Under the pieces are notes generated by a model that saw only the letters and a list, made by a program, of their open reading frames with translations, was not told where the DNA came from and ran no database searches. This document shows, piece by piece, positions 17,772-26,684 of a DNA stretch of 64,000 bases; the stretch's first letter is position 1, and each line of letters begins with the position of its first letter. Origin of the DNA: Marinomonas communis (lineage in GTDB: Bacteria > Pseudomonadota > Gammaproteobacteria > Pseudomonadales > Marinomonadaceae); assembly GCF_004363305.1 (NCBI RefSeq), contig NZ_SNZA01000002.1:496001-560000 (forward strand), read 5' to 3'. The position numbers and the translations under genes are program-made.

Positions 17772-19019
17772 TTACATGCTTGCTTTAACAGCACGAGCTA
17801 GACGGTCAACGGCTTCTTCAGCAGTCATAGAGTCGCTGTTGTAGAAGTTAGTGACAACGTCATAAATCGCACCTTGTACCATTGAGCTTACGGCCATGCC
17901 GTGCGCCATACTTGGTACTAGGTCGCCTGTTGTTGAGCTTGCTAGGAAGGCATCCATAGAAGCGTGTGCACAAGTGTCGAACTTATCACGAGGCATGTTT
18001 AGACGAGCAGGAATCGAACCTTTGTTAAGGTTGAACGTTTCTTGGAAAGTTGGTTCAAGCATTAGCTTAGCAAGATCTTGCTGAGCACCTTGAGCGCTTT
18101 CGTCATCCACTTGGAACATTGCTAGAGAGTCGATGTTGAAAGTGAACTGGCCGCTTGTGCCAGGCGCTGCGTAACAAACGTAATCGATACCCGCTTTCTT
18201 GCCCGCTGCTGTGAATTCACCTTTCGCCCAGTCACCCATGATTTGCATTGCTGCATCACCATTGATCACCATAGACGTAGCGATGTTCCAGTCACGACCA
18301 GAGAAACCTGGGTCAACGTATTCGCGTGTTTTCTTGAACGTCTTGAATACATCGATCATGTCTGCGCCACGAAGTGTCGCATCATCAAGACCGACGAATG
18401 CTGCGCTGTAGAACTGAGAGCCTTTTGCCAAAGCGATGGCTTCGAACAAAGTAGCGTCTTGCCAAGCTTGACCACCGTGAGCAAGTGGCGTGAAGCCTGC
18501 TGCTTTGATTTTGTCTGCTGCTTCAAAGAATTGCTCCCAAGTGCTTGGGATTGAAGCGCCGGCTTTTTTGAAGATTTCAGGGTTCGCCCATAGCCAGTTT
18601 ACGCGGTGTACGTTAACTGGAGCCGCTACGTAGTGGCCATCATATTTCATGACATCACTAACAACCTGAGGAAGAACAACGTCCCACTGGCCTTTTTCAG
18701 CAACAGCATCAAGATTGGTTAGGAAGCCTAGGTCACCCCATTCTTGAATAGTAGGGCCTTTGATTTGGGCAGCCGCAGGTGGATTACCAGCGATTGCGCG
18801 AGATTTTAGAACGGTCATTGCAGATTCACCGCCGCCACCAGCAACAGCGAAGTCTTTCCAAGTGTGGCCTTGCTCTGTCATCAACTCTTTAAGAACGTTG
18901 ATAGACTTCGCTTCGCCACCGGATGTCCACCAGTGTAGAACTTCTACTTCACCTGCATGAGCTGTCGCCGCAGCAACAGAAATGGCAAGACTAGACAAAC
19001 CTAATGCAATTTTCTTCAT
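17772..19019 (-). CDS. gtsA: Glucose/mannose-type sugar-binding protein
   Basis: Periplasmic substrate-binding protein (family 1) of 415 residues with signal peptide MKKIALGLSSLAISVAAATA. The mature start EVEVLHWWTSGGEA, the segment ATLFEAIALAKGSQFY and the C-terminal MAHGMAV region match the GtsA/GltB glucose-binding group of Pseudomonas and relatives. First gene of the operon, followed by two permeases and an ATPase. A GltR/GtsS-like two-component system lies 4 kb away, consistent with glucose-responsive control. Confidence 0.9.
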   Translation of the reverse strand: MKKIALGLSSLAISVAAATAHAGEVEVLHWWTSGGEAKSINVLKELMTEQGHTWKDFAVAGGGGESAMTVLKSRAIAGNPPAAAQIKGPTIQEWGDLGFLTNLDAVAEKGQWDVVLPQVVSDVMKYDGHYVAAPVNVHRVNWLWANPEIFKKAGASIPSTWEQFFEAADKIKAAGFTPLAHGGQAWQDATLFEAIALAKGSQFYSAAFVGLDDATLRGADMIDVFKTFKKTREYVDPGFSGRDWNIATSMVINGDAAMQIMGDWAKGEFTAAGKKAGIDYVCYAAPGTSGQFTFNIDSLAMFQVDDESAQGAQQDLAKLMLEPTFQETFNLNKGSIPARLNMPRDKFDTCAHASMDAFLASSTTGDLVPSMAHGMAVSSMVQGAIYDVVTNFYNSDSMTAEEAVDRLARAVKASM

Positions 19020-19283
19020 GATTAGTAACCCTTGTTATTGTTATGGGACTTTCTGACTAACGTTTTATTTAATCTAGGTTATGTGCATAAAAAATGCTCA
19101 CCTTAGACGGAGTAAATGTAGCAAACCTTATGCACGCAGGTAGTAAAGTAGAGCAACCAATTGTATCAAAGTCTTGCAAAGGTAAGATTTGTAACACTTC
19201 TTTTGCTGCCCTAGTGACTCAAGAATCTTCATCTATACTCACATAAATGTGTCCGTCTAAAAAAATGATGCCAAGGGGGCGCC
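19020..19283. promoter_or_regulatory. Divergent promoter region, glucose ABC operon / signalling module
   Basis: 264 bp between the minus-strand binding-protein gene and the plus-strand kinase gene. It must hold both promoters. I see no strong palindrome and no confident -35/-10 pair. ATGTGCATAAAAAATGC and TTATGCACGC repeat the ATGTGCAT / TTATGCAC type sequence about 45 bp apart, which might be activator sites. Confidence 0.4.
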
Positions 19284-20861
19284 ATGAGCACGCCAATTCA
19301 GACAGGGGTCGATGTATTTTTCCTCATTTGCTACAGCGCATTGCTCTGGTGGCTTTGGCGTCTGAGCCGTGCTGAGTCGCGCCAATCCGATGTAACCTCT
19401 CTGCAAGGCATTTCGCTTACGTTAGTGATTTTATCTGTAAGCGATGTATTACTGGATACCACTCGCTACGGACAATTTGATTCGCTGTTAAACACCCTGA
19501 CTGCCGGTATGGGGATGGTCTACATTGTAGGCGCCTGTTTAGTTGCTTTATTTGTGTTGCTTAATAAGAGTGACCGACAGCGTTCCCAAGCACTGCAGGA
19601 CAACAACCTACTTTTGAAACAAGAAGTTGAAAGGCGTCAGGCGGTAGAGAAAAAGTTGCGCCAAGTGTCAGATTCCCTTGAGAACGAAGTCGCGCAACGT
19701 ACTCGCGAGTTAGAAGACATCAAAGACCGTCTAGAGCAAGAAGTGTTAGCGACGGAGCAGGCTAACAAACGCATGACCAGTATTTTTGATGCGGCACCCA
19801 ACGGCATGCTCGTCGTCAACAAAGAGGGCGTCATTACTCAGGCAAATTCTATGGTCGCGTCGATTTTCCGGTGTGCGGTAGACGATTTAATTGGTCAGTC
19901 GGTGGAGCGTTTGGTGCCAAATGAAATTCGCCACCAACATGTGACAGACCGACAAGAGTTTCAAGACAAACCGTCTAAACGCAAAATGGGGGCGCGCCGG
20001 GATCTTTTTGGCGCGCGGTTTGATGGCTCCTATGTGCCATTAGAGGTCGGATTACATCCCGTTGCACTGGACGGAGGGACTGAAATTGTGGCCGCAGTGG
20101 TTGATATCAGCGAACGAAAAGCCTACGAAAAGCGTATTCACGAGCGTAATGAAGCCCTCGAAACGTCCAACCGTGAGTTACAAGAGTTTGCGTTTATTGC
20201 TTCGCACGATTTACGGGAGCCGTTGCGTAAAATCATTTCCTTCTCGACCTTGTTACAAGAGGGTGAATACGGCGAGTTTAACGAAGAGGGGAAGGTGTTC
20301 TCGGGCTATATCGTTAATGCCGCTCAGCGCATGCGTGATTTGTTAACTGACTTATTGGCGTACAGTCGTGTGACCTCAAAGGCGAATCCATTTAAGAGGG
20401 TGCGGGTTAACCTTTTGATTGCTGAAGTATTGGATGATTTGCAGCTTGCTATCGATGAAGTTCATGCTCAGGTTGATGTTGCGGAGTTGCCTGATGCCAT
20501 AGCTGACCAAGTTCAAATGCGCCAGCTATTTCAGAACTTAATTGGCAACAGCCTAAAATATCATGATCCAGATAGACCTCCTCGTATTCGCATCGCAGGT
20601 AGTGAAGACGATTACTTCGTTCGTTATGAAGTATCAGACAATGGCATCGGTTTTAATCAACAGTACTCGGAACAAGTGTTTGAAATCTTCAAACGCTTAC
20701 ATGATAAACAGTCGTTCTCTGGCACCGGAATGGGGTTAGCAATTTGTCGAAAAATTGTGCAGCGCCATGGTGGCACGATTGTAGCGCGCTCAAAAGAAAA
20801 TGTTGGGACGACCATGTACATTGAGCTTTCAAAGCAGGTTGGGAGCCATGAAGAGTCATAA
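19284..20861 (+). CDS. Membrane PAS-domain sensor histidine kinase
   Basis: 525 residues. Three hydrophobic segments (about 10-26, 41-57 and 74-93) are followed by a coiled coil (95-165), a PAS domain (about 166-280), a HisKA domain with phospho-acceptor His308 in IASHDLREPLRK, and an ATPase domain with DNGIGF and GTGMGL. The ASHDLREPL form of the H-box is that of phytochrome-like (HWE-independent) kinases that use small Rcp-type receivers. Its stop overlaps the next gene, a small receiver, by 14 nt. The PAS ligand and the signal are unknown. Confidence 0.92.
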   Translation: MSTPIQTGVDVFFLICYSALLWWLWRLSRAESRQSDVTSLQGISLTLVILSVSDVLLDTTRYGQFDSLLNTLTAGMGMVYIVGACLVALFVLLNKSDRQRSQALQDNNLLLKQEVERRQAVEKKLRQVSDSLENEVAQRTRELEDIKDRLEQEVLATEQANKRMTSIFDAAPNGMLVVNKEGVITQANSMVASIFRCAVDDLIGQSVERLVPNEIRHQHVTDRQEFQDKPSKRKMGARRDLFGARFDGSYVPLEVGLHPVALDGGTEIVAAVVDISERKAYEKRIHERNEALETSNRELQEFAFIASHDLREPLRKIISFSTLLQEGEYGEFNEEGKVFSGYIVNAAQRMRDLLTDLLAYSRVTSKANPFKRVRVNLLIAEVLDDLQLAIDEVHAQVDVAELPDAIADQVQMRQLFQNLIGNSLKYHDPDRPPRIRIAGSEDDYFVRYEVSDNGIGFNQQYSEQVFEIFKRLHDKQSFSGTGMGLAICRKIVQRHGGTIVARSKENVGTTMYIELSKQVGSHEES

Positions 20862-21279
20862 TGAAACATTAATGAGAATATTGATGCTGGATGATGATCC
20901 AGAAGATGCATTTTTAGTGAGAACGGCTATAAAACGCTCGTGTTTACCGCTGTCTTTTATGTACTTTCAAACCAGTGAAGCGTTTTCCCAATATTTGCAT
21001 CGCACTTCATTAGTGAGTCATGAGAACGAGGTCGTAGTGCTTTTATTAGACTTAAACATGCCTTGTAAAGGGGGCTTGGAATGGCTTGAAGAACTACGCT
21101 CAGACAGTCGTTACGAAGGACTTATTATTGTAGTCTTTTCGACGTCGAATATGGCAGAAGAGAGAGCTCGAAGCTTATCCTTGGGAGCTAATGACCATTT
21201 GGGGAAACCTGATAGCGTTCGAGAGCTGGCTCATAGACTGACGGATTTATATCACCGCTGGATTGGACACCGTAGGTAG
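20848..21279 (+). CDS. Stand-alone Rcp1-type response-regulator receiver
   Basis: 143-residue single-domain receiver with acidic pocket LDDDPED, phospho-acceptor Asp68 in LLLDLNMPCKGG, Ser/Thr switch at 98-99 (FSTS) and Lys120 in LGKPD. There is no output domain. The start at 20848 overlaps the kinase stop and has GGGAG just upstream (tight spacing); ATG 20872 is an alternative. Rcp1-like receivers are the partners of phytochrome-type kinases. It probably shuttles phosphate or acts through protein interaction. Confidence 0.9.
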   Translation: MKSHNETLMRILMLDDDPEDAFLVRTAIKRSCLPLSFMYFQTSEAFSQYLHRTSLVSHENEVVVLLLDLNMPCKGGLEWLEELRSDSRYEGLIIVVFSTSNMAEERARSLSLGANDHLGKPDSVRELAHRLTDLYHRWIGHRR

Positions 21280-21287
21280 GGGTAAAG

Positions 21288-22985
21288 ATGGAGAAAGTGA
21301 GTTTATCAATTTTGGTCATTGAGGATGACTTGGAAGATTTCATTCTTTTGCGAACGTATTTGTCTCGAGCAACCCGTTCCCAGTTTGAGCTAAGTCATGC
21401 TCAGAGCTTCCAAGACGCCATGAAATACTTAGTCGAACAGTCGTTTGATATTATTTTGGCGGACTATTTTCTGGATGGTCATACAGCGACGGACTTATTC
21501 AAACATGTGAAGCTGATCGGCATAGACACCCCTATTGTCGTGCTAACCGGTATGGCTGCATCTGAACTAGATGATGTCTTAATGCAATTAGGTGCCTCGG
21601 ACTTTATCCCGAAGGAAGAGCTCACTACTGCATTGTTAGAACGCAGTATCCGACACGCAATAGAGCGCAAGCGCGCGGAACAACAAATTTCCCAACTAAT
21701 TAAGCGAGACCCTTTGACAGGACTTGGTAACCGCTTAATTTTCGAAGAGCATGCAGAGCTTGCCATTGCTCGTGCCAAGCGCAATAAATCCCGCTTAGCA
21801 GTAGCTTTCTTAGACTTGGATCGTTTTAAAAATGTAAATGATACCTTGGGTCATCACATGGGAGACTTATTGCTCACATTGGTTGGGAAACGTATACAAG
21901 ATGCGATCCGAGCCAGCGATTTTGTCGCGCGAATTGGCGGGGATGAATTCACATTGCTTCTGGACAATGTTCAGGATGTGGAGAGTTTGAGTGCTATTGC
22001 TAATAAAGTTCTAGCAGAAGTGACACGTCATGCGGTACTAGACTGCAAACATCTCGAAGTGTCGGCCAGCATGGGCATCGCTTTATACCCTGATCAAGGG
22101 AACAGTGTGTCTGAGCTAATGCGCAAGGCTGATATGGCCTTATACGAAAGTAAAAAGCAGGAAGGTAGCTGTCACCATATGGTGTTTAGTGACAGCTTAC
22201 AGGCGCGTTTGCAAAAGGAAACACGAGTTGAAAATGGTCTGCATCAAGCGTTGGCTAATAATGAATTTGAACTGCATTACCAACCGATTGTTGAGCTAGA
22301 TACACAACGAATCCAGGGAGTAGAAGCTCTGATTCGTTGGCGTCAAGCTGATGGCAAGCTATTACTACCGGGAGAGTTCATTGAAGAGGTCAATCGTGTT
22401 GGCCTGATAGGTGCTTTGGGGGAGTGGGTCCTGGAAGCCGCTTGCAAGCAGTTGCGAGTGTGGTTAGACAATGATGTTGATTTAAACATGTCGATCAATG
22501 TCTCCCCACGACATTTACGTCAAGCAGGTTTTGACGAACTAGTGATTGAAACGGTAAAGCGTTACCAGATTCCTGAAGGGCGATTGATGCTTGAACTGAC
22601 AGAGGAGGTGTTTGTCGATAGTGGTATTTCCAGCCTCTATGTACTCAATGAAATCCGTAAAGTTGGGGTGCGCATTGCGATTGATGACTTCGGTACGGGC
22701 TATTCATCTATGCGCTATCTAAAGAGTTTGCCAATTGATCGTATCAAGATCGATCGCTGTTTTATATCAGGCGGAGGTGGAGTTCATTTGTCTGACCCGA
22801 TGATTACTCAAGCAATCGGCTTCCTGGCGGAAGGTTTGGACTTAGACCTAGTTGCCGAGGGCATTGAAACACCTGAGCAAGTGGCAGCTTTAAAAGCGCA
22901 AGGTTGTCAAAAAGGGCAAGGTTTTTTATTTGCTAGACCTTTGCCAAACCACGTACTAATTAATTTATTAAGGGCGAATCATTGA
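21288..22985 (+). CDS. Response regulator with GGDEF and EAL domains
   Basis: 565 residues: receiver (1-125, phospho-acceptor Asp59), GGDEF (about 140-300) and EAL (about 315-560). The GGDEF site is canonical at 217-221 with an intact I-site RASD at 208-211. The EAL signature EALIRW (346-351), SINVSP, ELTEEVF, DDFGTGYSS and KIDRCF are all present, so both c-di-GMP synthesis and hydrolysis look possible. It starts 8 nt after the small receiver, in one operon with the kinase, so the module couples the PAS signal to c-di-GMP. Confidence 0.94.
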   Translation: MEKVSLSILVIEDDLEDFILLRTYLSRATRSQFELSHAQSFQDAMKYLVEQSFDIILADYFLDGHTATDLFKHVKLIGIDTPIVVLTGMAASELDDVLMQLGASDFIPKEELTTALLERSIRHAIERKRAEQQISQLIKRDPLTGLGNRLIFEEHAELAIARAKRNKSRLAVAFLDLDRFKNVNDTLGHHMGDLLLTLVGKRIQDAIRASDFVARIGGDEFTLLLDNVQDVESLSAIANKVLAEVTRHAVLDCKHLEVSASMGIALYPDQGNSVSELMRKADMALYESKKQEGSCHHMVFSDSLQARLQKETRVENGLHQALANNEFELHYQPIVELDTQRIQGVEALIRWRQADGKLLLPGEFIEEVNRVGLIGALGEWVLEAACKQLRVWLDNDVDLNMSINVSPRHLRQAGFDELVIETVKRYQIPEGRLMLELTEEVFVDSGISSLYVLNEIRKVGVRIAIDDFGTGYSSMRYLKSLPIDRIKIDRCFISGGGGVHLSDPMITQAIGFLAEGLDLDLVAEGIETPEQVAALKAQGCQKGQGFLFARPLPNHVLINLLRANH

Positions 22986-24452
22986 TCAATGACGAGGCAG
23001 GCGTAAGCGCACCTCTAGACCGCCTTGTTCACGGTTTCTCAGGGTGACTTCTCCACCATGGGCGCGAGCAATGTTTCGAGCAATGCTTAAGCCAAGTCCG
23101 ACACTACCGGGGCGACTGCCTCGAGCAGTTGCTAATTGCGTATAGGGCTCAAAAACACGATCGATTTTTGCATCCGGAATACCTGGGCCGTTGTCACAAA
23201 TGCGAATGCATAGTTCGCTGTCACTATCTTCCAAGATCACATCGGCTTTGTGGCCATAGTACAACGCATTATCGATGAGGTTGCCAAGGCAACGCCTAAT
23301 CGCCAGTGGCTTGCCTGTATAGGGGGCTTTTAATGTACCTTGGATCACCAGAGTTTGCGGCGTGTGCTGGGTACTTTTTTGAATGTCATGGAGAAAGCGC
23401 ATAATGTCGATTTCGACGCGATTTTCATGAATATCTGTCTCTTTAACACTCTGAATAGCGCCTTTTACTAGCATATCCAAATCTTCAAGATCACGAATCA
23501 TGGCTTCGCGAGAGTCGTCATCATCGAGCATCTCTGCTCGAAGTCTCAGCCGAGTAATAGGCGTTTTTAAATCATGGGAAATCGCAGCGAACAGTTTCTC
23601 GCGGTCGTTGAGATAGCGCTGAATGCGTGCCTGCATATCGTTAAAGGCGTGTGCTGTATGACGTACTTCTAAAGCCCCGACTTCTCGTAGTGGTTTAAAG
23701 TCACCCTGACCAAAGCGCTCTGCAGCGCGTGCCAGCACCGCTAAAGGTCGTGTCGTGCGGCGTAAAATCAAGAGCGTCAGTAGCAGTACCGTCGTGACTG
23801 AGACCACCAGAGAAAACACACGGTCCTGACTTAGAGGAGACGTTTCCTCTAAGAAGTATGGATCCGGCATCAAGCTGGCGAGGTATAGCCAATCAGAGTC
23901 ATTGATTGGTATCTGAATGACGATAATAGGCGGTGTGAGCGGTTTAACTAAAAGGCTGTGGTGCCCCCAGCGCTCCGGTAAGTCCACCAATCGAGTGTGA
24001 TTATTAATCACATGCAAATCGTCTGGGCTAGAAAACGCAATCTTGGCATTACTAATGCCCAACTGCTTAACCAAGGTGCTCTGCACCTCGTCTTTGACGA
24101 TGTCTTTAAGGGGGGAACTGGGAATCGGATTGATGAGGATTTCTTCGCGATTTAAGGTAACGAAGAAGCGCGTTCCTCCCATATCCTGCAATTGATCAAT
24201 GACAATATGGCGGTAATTCTGGGGCAGTGATGAAAAGTAGCTGACCGTTGCAGCGATGCGAAACGCCATATGTTTCGAGACTTCACGCACATTTTCACGG
24301 GTGTCAGCCTCGACTTGATGTAGCCAGATCGTGGAACCGATTAACTGCACAGCGGCCACACCAAAGGTCATGATGATGACGATTTGTCCTGTTAGGGATT
24401 GCAGCCACTGTTTAATCTTCAATAGTGTCGTCATGGTCGTTGGCGTCGACAT
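22986..24452 (-). CDS. Sensor histidine kinase, GtsS/GltS-like
   Basis: EnvZ-type kinase of 488 residues: membrane segment at about 22-44, periplasmic domain (45-210), second segment (212-230), HAMP (about 231-283), H-box AAISHDLKTPITRLRLR with His293 and an ATPase domain with DNGPGIPDAK and SVGLGLSIARNI. The start overlaps the response-regulator gene by about 41 nt (ATG 24434 is an alternative). With its partner it matches the layout of the Pseudomonas glucose-uptake two-component system. Its stop abuts the stop of the EAL gene. Confidence 0.9.
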   Translation of the reverse strand: MSTPTTMTTLLKIKQWLQSLTGQIVIIMTFGVAAVQLIGSTIWLHQVEADTRENVREVSKHMAFRIAATVSYFSSLPQNYRHIVIDQLQDMGGTRFFVTLNREEILINPIPSSPLKDIVKDEVQSTLVKQLGISNAKIAFSSPDDLHVINNHTRLVDLPERWGHHSLLVKPLTPPIIVIQIPINDSDWLYLASLMPDPYFLEETSPLSQDRVFSLVVSVTTVLLLTLLILRRTTRPLAVLARAAERFGQGDFKPLREVGALEVRHTAHAFNDMQARIQRYLNDREKLFAAISHDLKTPITRLRLRAEMLDDDDSREAMIRDLEDLDMLVKGAIQSVKETDIHENRVEIDIMRFLHDIQKSTQHTPQTLVIQGTLKAPYTGKPLAIRRCLGNLIDNALYYGHKADVILEDSDSELCIRICDNGPGIPDAKIDRVFEPYTQLATARGSRPGSVGLGLSIARNIARAHGGEVTLRNREQGGLEVRLRLPRH

Positions 24453-25173
24453 GTGCCGTCAAAATATAGCCCTGTCCACGCACAGTTTTAATCAGCTGAG
24501 GCTGACGTGCGTCTTCACGTAAACGCTGACGTAAGCGGCTGACATGAACGTCGATGAAGCGGTCCAGTGGTGTGGTATCACGACCTCGCGTGTTCTCGGC
24601 AATATAGTCCCGCGACAGAACCGTGCCAGGGTTGGTGACAAACAACATAAGCAAGTTGTAGTCCGCGCCACTTAACGGCTCTTTGACTCCTTCCACCCAT
24701 AATTCGCGTGTGAGTGTGTCTAAGACAAATTGCGCAAAACGATAAAAACGATAGGACTCAGGAATAGGCTCGACAACGGTTTCAGGCACTTCCGCAATAT
24801 GTTCCATTCGACGATGAATGGCTTTGATGCGTGCCAACAGTTCACGAGGATTAAAAGGCTTGGCCAGATAGTCATCGGCACCAATTTCTAGGCCTATGAT
24901 ACGGTCCATCTCATCTGAGTTAGCGGTTAGCATAATGACGGGAACGTTGGATTGCGTGCGTAGCGTGCGGCACACAGAGAAACCATCAGCGCCTGGCAGA
25001 CGCACGTCTAAAATCACTAAGTCGACCCCAAGATCGGGGTTAAATGCGGCTAAAAAGGATTCGCCAGAATCGGCAGTCAGTACCTGATACTGGTTTTTTT
25101 CTAAGTAGGATTTGAGGAGTGAGCGGATCTCATCATCGTCATCCACAACATAGACGCATTTCGTTTTTGTCAT
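24412..25173 (-). CDS. OmpR-family response regulator, GltR-like
   Basis: 253 residues: receiver with Asp56 (VILDVRLPGADG), Lys in LAKPFNPREL, and a winged-helix output domain with DVHVSRLRQRLREDARQPQL and VRGQGYIL. The output domain and linker resemble GltR, the regulator of glucose transport in Pseudomonas. The kinase gene overlaps its 3' end. Proximity to gtsABC on one side and fructokinase on the other supports a sugar-uptake role; the regulated promoters are inferred, not shown. Confidence 0.9.
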   Translation of the reverse strand: MTKTKCVYVVDDDDEIRSLLKSYLEKNQYQVLTADSGESFLAAFNPDLGVDLVILDVRLPGADGFSVCRTLRTQSNVPVIMLTANSDEMDRIIGLEIGADDYLAKPFNPRELLARIKAIHRRMEHIAEVPETVVEPIPESYRFYRFAQFVLDTLTRELWVEGVKEPLSGADYNLLMLFVTNPGTVLSRDYIAENTRGRDTTPLDRFIDVHVSRLRQRLREDARQPQLIKTVRGQGYILTAHVDANDHDDTIED

Positions 25174-25355
25174 AAAAACCTATTTTGAATAGTAAATAAG
25201 CAGATAAGGAAAAGAGTCTAGCAAGAAACCGTTTGTTAACCAACGGCCGAGATAATAGAGTCGGTAACCATCTGTGATCGCTATAATAGCATGTATCAGT
25301 AACATGTATTGCTTGAATAAGTGGCGCATCTTAACAATAAGAGAGAGATAGTACG

Positions 25356-26324
25356 ATGACTACAAAAGTAATGGCATTCGGGGAAGCCCTGATTGATTTC
25401 TTGTCGAATGGACAAACAGGCCTCGATGGATTGGAGTCGTTTGCGAAATACCCTGGCGGTGCACCAGCTAACGTTGCTGTGGCCGTTGCGCGATTGGGTG
25501 GCGATAGCCATTTTGCTGGCCAAGTTGGAGACGACTCGTTTGGCCACTTCCTGAAAGAGTCACTGGAACATTACGGTGTCAAAACAGACAGTATGCTGAT
25601 GACTAAGGAGGCGAAAACCGCTTTGGCATTTGTCAGCTTGGATGCAACGGGCGAGCGCAGTTTTGAGTTCTACCGCAATCCTTCTGCTGATATGTTGTTT
25701 CGTCGAGAAGATTTCAAAAGCGAATGGTTCTACGCACCTCGTGGCGTGTTCCACACCTGTTCGAACACACTGACAGACAGCGATATCAGCTCGGCAACCA
25801 TGGCTGGGATTGTGATGGCAAAAGCAGCTGGATGGATTGTCAGCATTGATGTCAACCTGCGTATTAACCTATGGCCTAATCATCAGGTCGATACGGATCG
25901 AGTGATTGCATGGATGCGTCAGGGTGATGTGATCAAAGCCAGCTTGGAAGAGCTTGAAGTGCTATCAAGCGAGCCCTTAGCGCTGATTCAAGAGCTATTA
26001 AAAGGTGGCGTGTCTTTGTTTGTTCTAACCGATGGCGCTCAGCCTGTGCGTTATTTCACGGCCTCAGGACAAGGTGAAATTGCGACACCTAAAGTGGATG
26101 TGAAAGATACCACGGCAGCCGGTGATGCCTTTGTCGGTGGCTTGCTGTATCAACTGGCTGAGCGTGGCGGTGATCGTGAGTCTCTGTCTCATTTTAGCCA
26201 AGATGAGCTAAAAGCGTGTATTCGCTTTGCAGTGGCCTGTGGCGCACAAGCCGTGACGAAGCCTGGCGCGTACCCATCATTACCAACGTTAGCAGAAGCG
26301 AATGCTCGTTTAGAGCTTTTCTGA
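25356..26324 (+). CDS. PfkB-family sugar kinase, probable fructokinase
   Basis: 322-residue ribokinase-fold kinase. The N-terminal FGEALIDFL and PGGAPANVAVAVARLGG are the fructokinase pattern, and the anion-hole/catalytic motif DTTAAGDAFVGGLL contains the base Asp. The likely reaction is ATP-dependent phosphorylation of fructose. It sits between the GltR-like system and the alpha-glucoside operon. Fructose released from sucrose-like substrates by the neighbouring alpha-glucosidase would be its natural substrate. 2-keto-3-deoxygluconate kinase is a less likely alternative. Confidence 0.9.
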   Translation: MTTKVMAFGEALIDFLSNGQTGLDGLESFAKYPGGAPANVAVAVARLGGDSHFAGQVGDDSFGHFLKESLEHYGVKTDSMLMTKEAKTALAFVSLDATGERSFEFYRNPSADMLFRREDFKSEWFYAPRGVFHTCSNTLTDSDISSATMAGIVMAKAAGWIVSIDVNLRINLWPNHQVDTDRVIAWMRQGDVIKASLEELEVLSSEPLALIQELLKGGVSLFVLTDGAQPVRYFTASGQGEIATPKVDVKDTTAAGDAFVGGLLYQLAERGGDRESLSHFSQDELKACIRFAVACGAQAVTKPGAYPSLPTLAEANARLELF

Positions 26325-26684
26325 TTTCACTTAAAGCATTAAGAAAAACTTAATTAGGAGAGGGGTTAGCCCGATAAGGTGCGACATTCCTCTCTTGTTC
26401 TACCGTTTCACACCCCCTTATTTAGTTGTCTGATTTTTATACTATCCCTTTAAAAACTCACATTAAAAGTAGTAAAACTATTACTTTTTCCTGCATATCT
26501 TCGTTAAAAGTCTATATTTAAGTTGTTTTTAAGATAGTTGTCGCCTTGAAGTTACAAGTCACTTTGACAATAATTTGCACATTCTTAATCCTTAAAGATG
26601 TTTTTTAAAATTAAGACGATTCAATCCTAACTGATAATAAAAACTATAGAGCACGCAACGTTTGGTGCCCTTAAAGGAGTGAAA
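26325..26684. promoter_or_regulatory. 360-bp control region before the alpha-glucoside operon
   Basis: No gene is seen. It holds a weak hairpin after fructokinase (GAGAGG 26358-26363 with CCTCTC 26389-26394), a dyad AAAAGTA (26465-26471) / TACTTTT (26482-26488), a consensus -35 TTGACA at 26564-26569 without a convincing -10, and a LacI-type operator at 26651-26668. The middle is strongly AT-rich. Confidence 0.6.
26651..26668. promoter_or_regulatory. Candidate LacI-family operator for the agl operon
   Basis: GCACGCAACGTTTGGTGC, symmetric at 14 of 18 positions around a central CG, with the AACGTT core usual for LacI/GalR-family operators. It ends 16 bp before the binding-protein start codon and upstream of its ribosome-binding site, so a bound repressor would block transcription. 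The LacI-type gene at the end of the operon is the likely ligand. Confidence 0.6.
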
